This document shows, in pieces, positions 8,251 through 16,758 of a stretch of 64,000 nucleotides of DNA. Within the stretch, counting starts at the first letter, position 1. The number at the start of each line of letters is the position of its first letter. Source of the stretch: Thioalkalivibrio sulfidiphilus HL-EbGr7 (GTDB lineage: Bacteria; Pseudomonadota; Gammaproteobacteria; Ectothiorhodospirales; Ectothiorhodospiraceae). The stretch lies in the NCBI RefSeq assembly GCF_000021985.1, contig NC_011901.1, forward strand, positions 186,001 through 250,000, given 5' to 3'. The translations under genes were made by a program, and so were the position numbers. Under the pieces are notes generated by a model, which worked only from the letters and a program-made list of their open reading frames with translations, searched no databases and was not told the origin of the DNA.

Positions 8251-10622
8251 AGCAACGCCAGCGGCCGGTACTGCAGGGCGTGGAACATCTCCAGGTAACG
8301 CCGGGTCTCGGCCCGTTCCAGGTTGGTGACGTATTTCCAGAAACCGTAGATGCGTGACAGGGTCATCATGCGCTCCGCGTACAGCTTCCAGGTGTAACGT
8401 TGCTCCACGCGCCTGATGGCACTCCTTGAGATCTGCTGCCAGTGGTCCGGGTCGGACGCGCAGCGTTCGAGGAATTCCATCAGGATGCGCGCGGCCTGTT
8501 CGCCGTGGTTGGGGTCGATGTGATAGCCGCTGACGCCGTCCTCGATGATCTCCAGCGGCCCGCCGTAGCGGGTGGCGAAGGTGGGCAGGCCCGAGGCCAT
8601 GGCCTCGATCACCGTGAGGCCGAAGGCCTCGAACAGGGCCGGCTGCACGAACACGCCGCGCCGGTCGGCGATGCAGCGATACAGCTCCCCGGACAGGGTC
8701 TTGTCGAGACGCACGCCCAGCCAGCGCACGCAGTCGTTGAGATCATGCGCGTCGAACAGCTGGTGCATCCGGGCGATCTGGGCCTGTTCCTCCTGGTCGT
8801 CGGAGCGTGACGGGTCCACCGTGCCGGCCACCACCACCAGGTTGGCCCGCGCGCGCAGCTCGGCGTTCTGCGCGTACCAGGAGACGAGTCCCGCGATGTT
8901 CTTGATCCGGTCCAGGCGCGCCATGGTGAAGATCACCGGCCGCTCCGGTGCCGCCAGCACGCCGCGGGCATCGTCGCGGTGCCCGCCGAACAGCAGCGCC
9001 TCGATCTCCTCGTGCAGCCCGGTGATGCGCCGCTCTTCCTCCGTGTAGGGGAAGTACACCCGGTCATCGGCGCCCGGGGAGACGATGTTGAACTTGGGGT
9101 CGAACACGTCGATGCCGCGCACCACCCGGTAGAGATCCGGCAGGGAAAAGCTCATGTAGCTCTCGTACTGGCCGATGTCCTCGCCGGTGCCAGCGATCTC
9201 CTGGTAGGTGCTGGTGATGATGAAGTCCGCCGCGTTCATGGCGATCAGGTCGGCGGTGAACTGGGTGGCGAAGTGGTACTGGGCGTCGTTGTCCTTCCAG
9301 TAGAGATCGGAATACAGGTACTTGGTCTTCTCCAGGGCGTGGGCGATATTGCACTGGGTCACGTGCAGACGGGCCGAGAGCAGGGAGGCCACCAGGTTGC
9401 CGTCGGAGTAGTTGCCGATGATCAGGTCCGGGCGTCCGCCCAGGTCCGCCAGGATGGTGCGTTCCACCTCGTCGGCGAAGCGTTCCAGGTAGGGCCAGAT
9501 CTCGAAGCGGGAGATCCACTGGGGCACCACCTCGCCGTCCTCGCGGCGAAACGGCACCCGCAGGATGCGCGCGTTCTCGGTGCCGGAGACGGCCTCCTCG
9601 GGCTGGTCGCAGCTGGTGCCCCGGGCCTCGGGGATCAGGCGGGTCACCACCCGGATGCGCGGCTCGATGTCCAGGCCCTGTTCCGCCAGCCGGTCCCGCA
9701 TCTCCCGCTCCAGGGCGCGCACCTGGTCCAGGATGTAGACCACCTGCCCGCCGGTGTCCGGCAGGCCCAGCACCCCCGCCTGGCCGAAGAAACCGTGGGG
9801 GGAGAGGATCAGCAGGCTGAAGATCATGGGGATGCGCGCCAGGAAGCGTTCCAGGCTCTCCGGGGACGGCGCCTCCAGCAGTTCCGAGAGCAGGCGCAGG
9901 GTCTCCTGTACCCGGCCCGCATCCCGACCCCAGCCGGGCTCGAAACCGAGGTCCTGCAGGGGATGGGCGAAGTCCGCCCAGGGGGTGTCCCGCTTGAGCC
10001 GGGCCAGGCGCTGTTCCGCGTCCCGGATCGCCACCCGCAGGGCATCCACGTCCCGGATGCGGTCGTTGATCATGAGCAGCCGGCCATCGCAGCGGTGTTC
10101 ACGCAGGAAGCGGAACAGCTTGTCCAGGCCGCCGTTGGCCCGGTCGAACAGCTGGCTGGAGAGCTTGCGGTTGAGGAACTCCACGCCGCGGCCGATGGAG
10201 CGGGTCTCGCGCAGGCGCGGAAACTCCCGGTTGAAGGGCTCGATGTCGAACTCCAGGGGCCGGCCATGGCGGGGCGCGGGGCACACCAGGCGCTCCTTGA
10301 TGGCCAGGAACTCGCTCACCCCCAGGTCCTCGACGCTCAGGTCGTCGGCGTGGATGCGCAGGAACTGCCAGCGGCCGATGCGCGGGCGCAGGGCCAGGCA
10401 GACCCAGGGGGCCGCCAGCACCGCCTCCTGGGCCTGGCCCACCAGGTCCGCCAGGGGGCTCTCGGCCAGCCCCGGCTCGTCCCGCTCCAGGCACAGGGCC
10501 TGGAAGCCGTCCTGCAGCTCCGAGCGCAGCAGGAAAGGGCGGCCCAGGGCCAGGTAGCGTCTGAGCAGCAGGTAGGCGGCTTCCCGGTGCAGTTCCAGGG
10601 CGTCCCGGGTGGGCTGGGTCAT
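8244..10622 (-). CDS. Sucrose synthase
   Basis: The 792-residue protein matches the length of plant/cyanobacterial-type sucrose synthases. It has an N-terminal regulatory-like region (residues 1-270), then GT-B glycosyltransferase domains beginning around [26 protein letters not shown]. The C-terminal E-X7-E signature is [16 protein letters not shown]. The enzyme interconverts sucrose plus a nucleoside diphosphate with NDP-glucose and fructose; in bacteria it can make or mobilise sucrose, a known osmolyte of halotolerant members of this group. No sucrose-phosphate synthase or phosphatase is present nearby. It diverges from the marR-led operon, sharing a 94-base spacer. Its C-terminus ends LLK at a stop provided by a repeat. 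Confidence 0.95.
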   Translation of the reverse strand: MTQPTRDALELHREAAYLLLRRYLALGRPFLLRSELQDGFQALCLERDEPGLAESPLADLVGQAQEAVLAAPWVCLALRPRIGRWQFLRIHADDLSVEDLGVSEFLAIKERLVCPAPRHGRPLEFDIEPFNREFPRLRETRSIGRGVEFLNRKLSSQLFDRANGGLDKLFRFLREHRCDGRLLMINDRIRDVDALRVAIRDAEQRLARLKRDTPWADFAHPLQDLGFEPGWGRDAGRVQETLRLLSELLEAPSPESLERFLARIPMIFSLLILSPHGFFGQAGVLGLPDTGGQVVYILDQVRALEREMRDRLAEQGLDIEPRIRVVTRLIPEARGTSCDQPEEAVSGTENARILRVPFRREDGEVVPQWISRFEIWPYLERFADEVERTILADLGGRPDLIIGNYSDGNLVASLLSARLHVTQCNIAHALEKTKYLYSDLYWKDNDAQYHFATQFTADLIAMNAADFIITSTYQEIAGTGEDIGQYESYMSFSLPDLYRVVRGIDVFDPKFNIVSPGADDRVYFPYTEEERRITGLHEEIEALLFGGHRDDARGVLAAPERPVIFTMARLDRIKNIAGLVSWYAQNAELRARANLVVVAGTVDPSRSDDQEEQAQIARMHQLFDAHDLNDCVRWLGVRLDKTLSGELYRCIADRRGVFVQPALFEAFGLTVIEAMASGLPTFATRYGGPLEIIEDGVSGYHIDPNHGEQAARILMEFLERCASDPDHWQQISRSAIRRVEQRYTWKLYAERMMTLSRIYGFWKYVTNLERAETRRYLEMFHALQYRPLALLK

Positions 10623-10716
10623 GGGGCCTCCTTGGGGATGTGTGGGCGGGGTCGCGTTGTCATGGCGATGGGAGTAATGTTATTGTACAAAAATACTTTC
10701 TGCAAAAAGAAATCCC
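10623..10716. promoter_or_regulatory. Divergent promoter/operator region of sucrose synthase and marR
   Basis: This short AT-rich patch in a GC-rich region (TAATGTTATTGTACAAAAATAC, about 10675-10696) contains TATT-GTACAA-AATA, a small inverted repeat of the size bound by MarR dimers. TATTGT could also be part of a -10 element. Its placement between the divergent genes makes it the likely operator for the MarR protein. The operator assignment is inference. Confidence 0.4.
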
Positions 10717-11259
10717 ATGGCCACACCCCATTCCGAGATGAGCCGGCACGGCGCCGGTCAGGATGCCGTTTCCCCGCAGGGCCCCAGCGTTCAGACGGCC
10801 AGCGTTCAGACGGTGATCCGCCAGTTGCGCATTGTGTTCCGGGCCCTGCAGACCCACTCCCGCAGCATCGAGAAGGCCTGCGGCGTCAGTGCCGCCCAGC
10901 TGTGGGCCCTGTGGGAACTGCACCGAAGCCCCGGCCTGAGCGTGGGGGACCTGTCCCAGTGCCTGATGATCCACCCGTCCACGGCCTCCAACATGCTGGA
11001 CAAGCTGGAGAAGAAGCACCTGGTGGAGCGCCGCCGCGCGGGCCTGGACCAGCGGGTGGTGACGCTCTACCTCACCGCCCGGGGCGCGGAACTGCTGGAG
11101 GCGGCCCCGGCCCCCGCCCAGGGTGAGCTCAACCGTGCCCTGCAGGCCCTGCCCCTGGACCAGCTCGCGTCCCTGGAATCCGGTCTCGCCGCCTTGCTGG
11201 AAGGCATGGACGAGCGCGACGATGACGCAGCCCTGCGGCCCATCGACAACGAGGACTGA
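10717..11259 (+). CDS. MarR family transcriptional regulator
   Basis: The 180-residue protein has the MarR winged helix: helix-turn-helix around GLSVGDLSQCLMIHPSTASNM (residues about 75-95), then the wing DKLEKKHLVERRRAGLDQRVVTLYLTARG with the family DxR motif as LDQR. An N-terminal extension of some 30 residues rich in polar residues precedes it. MarR proteins are dimeric repressors relieved by small ligands. It heads the co-oriented set of carbamoyl-amide genes and lies opposite sucrose synthase, so it may control one or both in response to a metabolite or osmolyte. The next gene starts five bases after its stop. Confidence 0.93.
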   Translation: MATPHSEMSRHGAGQDAVSPQGPSVQTASVQTVIRQLRIVFRALQTHSRSIEKACGVSAAQLWALWELHRSPGLSVGDLSQCLMIHPSTASNMLDKLEKKHLVERRRAGLDQRVVTLYLTARGAELLEAAPAPAQGELNRALQALPLDQLASLESGLAALLEGMDERDDDAALRPIDNED

Positions 11260-11263
11260 GCCC

Positions 11264-11698
11264 TTGGCGCGTCGTGTACTGCTCCTACTCTGGTGCCTGA
11301 GCCTGCTGGCCGCCCCGGCGGCGCTGGCCGCGCCTGACCTGCGCGCCTCGCCCGAGCGGGCCACCGATGGCGTCTACCGCCTGAGCTGGGAGGCCGACGG
11401 GGCGGCCCGCTTCGAACTGCAGGAGTCGGACGGCGCCCACTTCAACCCTGCGCGCACCCTGTACACCGGCGCGGATACCGCCTCGGTGATCACCGGCAGG
11501 CCGGATGGCGAGTACTTCTACCGGGTGCGTGTGCTGGGCGAGTCTGGCCCCGGCCCCTGGAGCGAGCCGCTTCAGGTCACCGTGCAACACCACAGCCTGG
11601 CCCGGGCGCTGCAATTCTTTGTCGTGGGCGCACTGGTGTTCGCCGTCCTGCTGGCGGTGATCATCCGGGGCGTCCGGGAGGATCGAGACACCCCATGA
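11264..11698 (+). CDS. Membrane-anchored fibronectin type III-like protein
   Basis: The frame begins at a TTG five bases after the marR stop, with GAGGA 8 bases ahead of it, giving 144 residues. A signal peptide (ARRVLLLLWCLSLLAAPAALA) leads into one beta-sandwich domain of fibronectin III style (YRLSWEADGAARFELQESD ... YFYRVRVLGESGPGPWSEPLQVTV). A single transmembrane helix (LQFFVVGALVFAVLLAVII) follows, then a short basic tail. The domain should face the periplasm. The stop overlaps the start of the amidohydrolase (ATGA), so it belongs to the operon. Its role is unknown; such domains bind proteins or carbohydrates. Confidence 0.75.
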   Translation: MARRVLLLLWCLSLLAAPAALAAPDLRASPERATDGVYRLSWEADGAARFELQESDGAHFNPARTLYTGADTASVITGRPDGEYFYRVRVLGESGPGPWSEPLQVTVQHHSLARALQFFVVGALVFAVLLAVIIRGVREDRDTP

Positions 11699-12984
11699 AC
11701 CACCCTATCCGAGTCAACTTTGAACGCCTGCGCGAGGACGTGCTGGCCCTGTCGCGCATCGGCCAGACCCCCGACCAGGGCATCCACCGGATGGCCTTCA
11801 GCGAGGGCGATCTGGAGGGCCGTCGCTGGTTCCGGTCGCGCATCGAGGCGGCGGGGCTGGAGGTCTACGAGGACGGCGCCGCCAACCTGCACGCGCGTCT
11901 GGACTGGGACGACAAGCGCCCCAGCGTGATGATGGGCTCGCACCTGGACACGGTGCCCGGCGGCGGCCCCCTGGACGGGGCGCTCGGCGTGCTGGTGGGG
12001 CTCGAGGTGCTGCGCACCGTCAAGGAGGCGGGCGTTGCGCTCAAGCATCCCCTGGAGGCGGTGGACTTCACCGACGAGGAGGGGCGCTTCGGCGGCCTGT
12101 TCGGCTCCCAGGCCATCGCCGGGCAGCTGACGCCGGCGGTGATCCACAACGCCCGGGACCTGGATGGCGTGACGCTGACCGAGGCCATGGCCTCCTGGGG
12201 GCTGGACGCCAACGCCGCCCTGTTCGCCCGGCGTGCGCCGGATTCCATCCACGCCTACCTGGAGCTGCACATCGAGCAGGGCCCGGTGCTGGACCGCAAC
12301 CAGGTGTCCATCGGCGTGGTGGACGCCATCACCGGCCTGTTCAAGTGGGACGTGCGCCTCATGGGCCAGACCAACCACGCGGGCACCACCCCCATGGACA
12401 TGCGCGTGGACAGCTTCCAGGGCCTGGCGGAATTCGCCGGCGAGATCAACCGCATCCTGGAGGAGCACGGCAGCCCCCACAGCCGCGCCACCATCGGCCG
12501 GGTGGAGCTCAAGCCCGGCGCCGCCAACACCGTGCCGGGGCAGACCAGCTTCTCCCTGGACGTGCGTGACACCGATGCCGAGACCCTCAGGAACCTGGCG
12601 GATGCCTTCCGCCGGACCCTCTCGGCCCTGGCCCGTCGCCGGGACCTGATGTTCGAGTTCGACGTGCTCTCGGAGATCCCGCCCATGCGCTGCGATCCCG
12701 GCCTGGTGCAGCTGGTGACCGACACCGCCGAACGTCTCGAACTCAAGCACCTGCGCATGCCGAGCGGCGCCGCCCACGACGCCCAGATCATGGGCTCGGT
12801 GACCCGCACCGGCATGATCTTCGTGCCGAGCCTGGAGGGCAAAAGCCACTCGGCCTCCGAGTGGACCGCCTGGGAGGACATCGAGCGGGGCGCGAACCTG
12901 GCCTTGCACACGGTGTTGCAGCTGGCCGCCGCGGATGCCGGCGCGGCCATCAGAGAACAAAAACCGAAGAGGAAGCAGGCATGA
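11695..12984 (+). CDS. N-carbamoyl-L-amino acid / allantoate amidohydrolase (M20 family)
   Basis: The 429-residue protein is a member of the HyuC/AllC branch of metallopeptidase family M20. Visible metal-site motifs are GSHLDTVPGGGPLDGALGV (residues about 80-98), DFTDEEGRFGG (about 123-133) and HIEQGPVLD (about 191-199). A C-terminal dimerisation lid domain interrupts the catalytic domain, with the conserved QTNHAGTTPMDMR. These enzymes hydrolyse the ureido group of N-carbamoyl amino acids (releasing CO2 and ammonia) or allantoate. It overlaps both neighbours by four bases (ATGA), implying tight co-translation with the FN3 protein and the cysteine hydrolase. It would be the natural de-carbamoylating step of a carbamoyl-amino-acid cycle. 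Confidence 0.9.
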   Translation: MNHPIRVNFERLREDVLALSRIGQTPDQGIHRMAFSEGDLEGRRWFRSRIEAAGLEVYEDGAANLHARLDWDDKRPSVMMGSHLDTVPGGGPLDGALGVLVGLEVLRTVKEAGVALKHPLEAVDFTDEEGRFGGLFGSQAIAGQLTPAVIHNARDLDGVTLTEAMASWGLDANAALFARRAPDSIHAYLELHIEQGPVLDRNQVSIGVVDAITGLFKWDVRLMGQTNHAGTTPMDMRVDSFQGLAEFAGEINRILEEHGSPHSRATIGRVELKPGAANTVPGQTSFSLDVRDTDAETLRNLADAFRRTLSALARRRDLMFEFDVLSEIPPMRCDPGLVQLVTDTAERLELKHLRMPSGAAHDAQIMGSVTRTGMIFVPSLEGKSHSASEWTAWEDIERGANLALHTVLQLAAADAGAAIREQKPKRKQA

Positions 12985-13724
12985 GCAAGCCGGACAACGT
13001 TACCGACCTGTCGAAGTACGACAGCATCGACCCGCTCAGGGACCAGTACCGCGAGACCCTGATCACCAACCGAATCCTGAAGCGCGAGCTGGGCGCCCAC
13101 CACGCGGCCCTGCTGTGCATCGACCTGCAGTACCTGGATGCGGCGCGGGGCTACGGGGTGTTCGCCGACTGCGAGCGATCCGGCGTGCCCATCGAGGCCC
13201 AGGAGTACTACTTCAACGCCCTGGAGAACCAGGTGCTGCCCAACGTGCGGCGCCTGCAGGACGCATTCCGCGCCGTGGGCCTGGAGGTGATCCACACCCG
13301 CATCCAGTCGCTCACCGCCGACGGCCGCGACCGGGGTCCGGGGCACAAGCGACTCAACCTGCATGCCGCGCCCGGTTCCAAGGAAGCGGAGTTCGTGGAG
13401 ATGGTCGCACCCCAGGGCGACGAGATCATCATCAACAAGACCGCCAGCGGCGTGTTCACCTCCACGAACCTGGAGTACGTGCTGCGCAACCTGGAGATCA
13501 CGTCGCTGTTCGTGGTGGGGGTCTACAGCAACGAGTGCGTCTCCACCGCCATCCGCGATGCCTGTGACCTGGGCTTCTACGTGACCCTGATCGAGGACGG
13601 TTGCGCGACGGTGACCCCGCAGATGCAGCAGGCGACGCTGACCACCATCAAGGACCGCTATGCCCGGGTGATGAGCACCGAAGAGGCGCTGGCCGAGGTG
13701 GCCAAGGTGGCGGAGGCCTCGTGA
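12981..13724 (+). CDS. Isochorismatase-family cysteine hydrolase
   Basis: The ATG at 12981 overlaps the stop of the amidohydrolase gene, giving 247 residues. The cysteine hydrolase triad is visible: Asp in LLCIDLQ (about residue 47), Lys in IINKTASGVF (about 153) and Cys in VYSNECVSTAIRDA (about 185). The family includes N-carbamoylsarcosine amidohydrolase, nicotinamidase, ureidoacrylate and biuret hydrolases, that is, enzymes acting on amides and ureido groups. Its coupling to an N-carbamoyl hydrolase suggests the two enzymes take the same compound apart, one bond each. The stop overlaps the GTG start of the symporter gene. Confidence 0.9.
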   Translation: MSKPDNVTDLSKYDSIDPLRDQYRETLITNRILKRELGAHHAALLCIDLQYLDAARGYGVFADCERSGVPIEAQEYYFNALENQVLPNVRRLQDAFRAVGLEVIHTRIQSLTADGRDRGPGHKRLNLHAAPGSKEAEFVEMVAPQGDEIIINKTASGVFTSTNLEYVLRNLEITSLFVVGVYSNECVSTAIRDACDLGFYVTLIEDGCATVTPQMQQATLTTIKDRYARVMSTEEALAEVAKVAEAS

Positions 13725-15157
13725 ACGGGCTGGAAGCCTTGGCGCTGCCGGCGAACATCGCCTGGCTGATTCTGGGCGCATTCAGCGTTGTGTGGGTCTT
13801 CCTGGGCTGGTATCTGGGGCGCAGAGCACGGACCGTGGATGACTACATGCTGGCCGGGCGCAACGTGGGTCTGGCGCTGGCCACCGCCACGGCCATGGCC
13901 ACCTGGGTGACCACCAACACCACCATGGCCGCGCCCCAGTTCGCACTGCAACTGGGCATCTGGGGCATGGTGGGTTATGCCCTGGGCTCTGTGGGACTGA
14001 TCCTGTTCGCGCCACTGGCGGGGCGCATCCGCAGGTTGATGCCGGGCGGCTTTACCAGTGGCGATTTCATCCGTCTGCGCTATGGCAAAACCGCCTGGCG
14101 CGTGTTCCTGGTGATCTCGCTGATCTACGGCCTGGGCTGGCTGATCAGCCTGGGCATGGCCGGCGGCGTGCTCATCGAGGCGCTCGCCGGTATCGACTAC
14201 CGGGTGGGCATGAGCGTGATCCTGTTCATCTGCGTGCTGTACACCCTGCTGGGTGGTCTGCGCGCGGTGATCGGCACCGACTTCGTTCAGACGATTCTGA
14301 TCCTGGTTGGCCTGGTCATCCTGGCGTGGCTGGTGATCGCTCAGGTCGGCTTCGGTGAAATCCACGTGACGGTCTCGGAACAGCGTCCCGAACTGCTGAA
14401 TCTGCTGTTCCCCGCCGCGATTATGTTCCTGTTCAACAACCTGCTGTTCGGCGTGGGCGAGATCTTCCATTCCAACGTGTGGTGGAGCCGCGCCTTCGCC
14501 TTCGGCCAGGGTGTCGGCAAGCGGGCCTACCTGATGGCGGGCCTGCTGTGGATGCCCATTCCCATCGTCGCCGGATTCATAGCCCTGGCCACGCCGGCGC
14601 TCGGCATCAACGTGCCGGGCGCCGACATGGTGGGGCCCCTGGTGGCCGGTGAGCTGCTGGGTCTGGCTGGGGCCATCATCGTCTTCATCGTGGTGTTCTC
14701 GGCGCTCGCTTCCAGCCTCGACTCGGTGCTGGCGGCGACCTCGGACCTGGTGACCCGGGACATCTACAAGGGCCACCTGCGCAAGTCTGCGGGTGAGCGG
14801 GAAGTGTATCTGGCCGCCAAGAGCATCGTGCTGTTTCTGGGTGTGATCACCTGGGCGGTGTGCATGCTGCGGCTCGGGACCCTGGGCGCCGTGCTGCAGT
14901 TCCTGGGCGCCTTCGTGGCCAGCACCATCATGCCCATCGTCGCCGGCCTGTACTGGCGGCGCACCAACCCCTGGGGCGTGATCGCCGCCATGGTGCTCGG
15001 CACGGTGATCGGCCTGTACAGCTACTTCGCCATCGGTTTCTACGTGGCGGCACTCGTATCCGCGGCCATCTCCATGGCCTTGGTGTTGATCAGTACCTGG
15101 CTGTGGCCGAGAGATTTTCAATGGGCAAGCCTGCGCGAAGCCCCGGCGCATGGTTGA
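13721..15157 (+). CDS. Sodium:solute symporter (SSS family)
   Basis: The GTG at 13721 overlaps the preceding stop (GTGA) and gives 478 residues with about 13 hydrophobic segments. Family hallmarks are the N-terminal GRRARTVDDYMLAGRN and the central GGLRAVIGTDFVQ. The protein should couple sodium influx to uptake of a small organic solute across the inner membrane. The substrate is not readable from sequence. Sitting between amide hydrolases and a carbamoyltransferase, it most likely imports the compound those enzymes handle, or its precursor. A family D hairpin and a small membrane-peptide gene follow. Confidence 0.93.
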   Translation: MNGLEALALPANIAWLILGAFSVVWVFLGWYLGRRARTVDDYMLAGRNVGLALATATAMATWVTTNTTMAAPQFALQLGIWGMVGYALGSVGLILFAPLAGRIRRLMPGGFTSGDFIRLRYGKTAWRVFLVISLIYGLGWLISLGMAGGVLIEALAGIDYRVGMSVILFICVLYTLLGGLRAVIGTDFVQTILILVGLVILAWLVIAQVGFGEIHVTVSEQRPELLNLLFPAAIMFLFNNLLFGVGEIFHSNVWWSRAFAFGQGVGKRAYLMAGLLWMPIPIVAGFIALATPALGINVPGADMVGPLVAGELLGLAGAIIVFIVVFSALASSLDSVLAATSDLVTRDIYKGHLRKSAGEREVYLAAKSIVLFLGVITWAVCMLRLGTLGAVLQFLGAFVASTIMPIVAGLYWRRTNPWGVIAAMVLGTVIGLYSYFAIGFYVAALVSAAISMALVLISTWLWPRDFQWASLREAPAHG

Positions 15158-15164
15158 AGAAAGC

Positions 15165-15315
15165 CGTACCGAAGAGACACGGAGACGCTGAGAAATGAAA
15201 TGGACAGGATTAACAAGATTGACATGTAAAAGCTTCAATCCTGTTAATCCGCTTTCATCCTGTCAATCCTGTCAGAGGATTTTGTGTCTTGCTCTCCGCG
15301 CCTCCGCGGCGAGCA
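15165..15315. repeat. Hairpin repeat, family D (GACAGGATTWACA type)
   Basis: The inner arms GGACAGGATTAACAAGATTGACA (15202-15224) and TGTCAATCCTGTCAG plus AATCCTGTTAATCC (15236-15275) are inverse copies. The outer arms CGAAGAGACACGGAGACGC and CTCTCCGCGCCTCCGCGGCG form a second layer. It lies inside the otherwise compact operon, between the symporter and the 40-residue peptide gene. Confidence 0.8.
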
Positions 15316-15337
15316 GATAAATGATGGAGTTGGATCC

Positions 15338-15460
15338 ATGACGATATCCGTCAGTGCATTCGCATTACTGGTGAGCATTGCCACCGTGGTGACCACCCTG
15401 TCGCCGCTGCTGCTCATCGGTTTATTCATCCGTGACCTGAGGAGAGGCACGCTATGGTAG
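15338..15460 (+). CDS. Small single-span membrane peptide (40 aa)
   Basis: A 41-codon frame starts at ATG 15338, preceded by GATGGAGT as ribosome site, and ends at TAG 15458-15460, seven bases inside the following carbamoyltransferase gene. The peptide has one hydrophobic helix (AFALLVSIATVVTTLSPLLL) and a basic end RDLRRGTLW, so an N-out/C-in topology is expected. The length, composition and overlap argue for a real, translationally coupled gene. Small single-span accessory subunits are known beside some sodium symporters, which is one possible role. I do not recognise a family. Confidence 0.6.
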   Translation: MTISVSAFALLVSIATVVTTLSPLLLIGLFIRDLRRGTLW

Positions 15461-16542
15461 AAACCAACGACGCGCAGCTGGACCGCCCGCTGCAGCCCAA
15501 GGACGGTACCGCCGGCATTGAGCGGCCCAAGGCGCTGCTGGACAGCCTGCCCGAGGACCCGCGCCCGCTCATGACCCTGTCCAGCCGGCACGTGGTCTCC
15601 TCGCGCCAGTTCGACCGGGAGACCCTGGTTCAGATCTTTCGCCTGGCGGCCCAGTACGAGAGCACGCCCGCGCTGCTGCATCCGCCCCTGGCCGGCAAGA
15701 TCCTGATCAGCGCCTTCTACGAGCCGAGCACCCGCACGCGCCTGTCCTTCGAGAGCGCCTGGCACCGGCTGGGCGGGGACATCATGTCCATCACTGATCC
15801 CAAGAGCACGGGCATGGCCAAGGGCGAATCCCTCGCCGACATCGCCGAGATGTTCAACAACTACGGTGACGTGATCGTGCTGCGCAACAACGAAGGCCCG
15901 GCGATCTACGAGATGCTGGACTCCCTGCGCATCCCCATCATCAATGCCGGCAACGGCATCGACGAGCACCCCACCCAGGCCATGGCGGATGTCTACACCA
16001 TCATGAAGTGGCGTCCCGAACTGGCCCGCACGGATCTGCCCGCCGGGCAGCGCATCCGCATCGGCATCATCGGCGTGCCCAGCCGCATGCGCACCGTGCG
16101 CAGCCTGCTGCTGACCCTGGGTTGCTTCGCCCACGCCATCGAGGAGGTGGTGATCCTGAGTCGCGAGGACGATCTGTTCGATGAGGGGCAGGCCCAGGAG
16201 CTGGCCGAGGCCGGGCTCAAGGTGCGCGTGGCTACGGATCTGGACGGCGAGCTGCCGAGCCTGGACGTGGTGTACATCAATGCCATCGCCTGGGTGGGAG
16301 ACACCTTCGAGGCCATGGGCATGGACATGCGCCTGTCAGCCGCATCGCCGCTGAAGAAGGGCGCCATCGTGCTGCACCCGCTCGCCCGCGGCGAGGAACT
16401 GTCCACCGACCTGGATAAGACCCCGCACAACTGGTACTTCGCCCAGGCCCGCGGCGCGGTGTTCATCCGCATGGCCCTGCTCACCTGCATGGTGCGCCGG
16501 ATCAGCGAGGTCATGGATGTGCCGGATGTCGGGCGCGGCTGA
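15454..16542 (+). CDS. Aspartate-carbamoyltransferase-like enzyme with altered substrate site
   Basis: The 362-residue protein has the transcarbamylase fold plus an N-terminal extension of about 35 residues. Carbamoyl-phosphate residues are intact: STRTR (about 92-96), the 80s-loop Lys in TGMAKGESL, Arg in VIVLRNNEG and HPTQ (about 171-174). An Arg equivalent to ATCase Arg167 is present in SRMRTVRS. The TRVQ segment that carries the side-chain-carboxylate ligand Arg229 and Gln231 in ATCase is replaced by INAIAW (about 271-276), and the 260s loop reads HPLARG. I infer carbamoylation of an amino acid other than aspartate, plausibly glutamine. Its neighbours are a carbamoyl amidohydrolase, an amide hydrolase and an Asn-synthase-like enzyme, not pyrimidine genes. 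Confidence 0.88.
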   Translation: MVETNDAQLDRPLQPKDGTAGIERPKALLDSLPEDPRPLMTLSSRHVVSSRQFDRETLVQIFRLAAQYESTPALLHPPLAGKILISAFYEPSTRTRLSFESAWHRLGGDIMSITDPKSTGMAKGESLADIAEMFNNYGDVIVLRNNEGPAIYEMLDSLRIPIINAGNGIDEHPTQAMADVYTIMKWRPELARTDLPAGQRIRIGIIGVPSRMRTVRSLLLTLGCFAHAIEEVVILSREDDLFDEGQAQELAEAGLKVRVATDLDGELPSLDVVYINAIAWVGDTFEAMGMDMRLSAASPLKKGAIVLHPLARGEELSTDLDKTPHNWYFAQARGAVFIRMALLTCMVRRISEVMDVPDVGRG

Positions 16543-16560
16543 AACGAACTGAATTCAAGG

Positions 16561-16715
16561 CGGCCGCAGAGACGCGGAGGCGCAGAGATATCAAGGGACT
16601 GGACAGGATTTACATGATCAACATGATTTAAGACAAGGATCTGTAGGAAGCAGTTTTAATCCTGTCAATCATGTAAATCCTGTCAAAGCGTTTCTCTCTC
16701 CGCGCCTCTGCGGCA
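16561..16715. repeat. Hairpin repeat, family D
   Basis: The inner arms GGACAGGATTTACATGAT (16601-16618) and ATCATGTAAATCCTGTC (16668-16684) are inverse complements. The outer arms CCGCAGAGACGCGGAGGCGCAGAGA and TCTCTCTCCGCGCCTCTGCGG extend the stem. It separates the carbamoyltransferase from the amidotransferase. Confidence 0.85.
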
Positions 16716-16758
16716 ATCATCAAGCCTTTCCGAATAATGCAAGCAGGAGAAAACACAC

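Noticed and set aside
15454-16542. Ordinary pyrB for pyrimidine synthesis
   Set aside because: Substrate segment is changed (INAIAW for TRVQ), no pyrC or other pyr gene is adjacent, and the neighbours act on carbamoyl and amide groups. It cannot be fully excluded without the rest of the genome.
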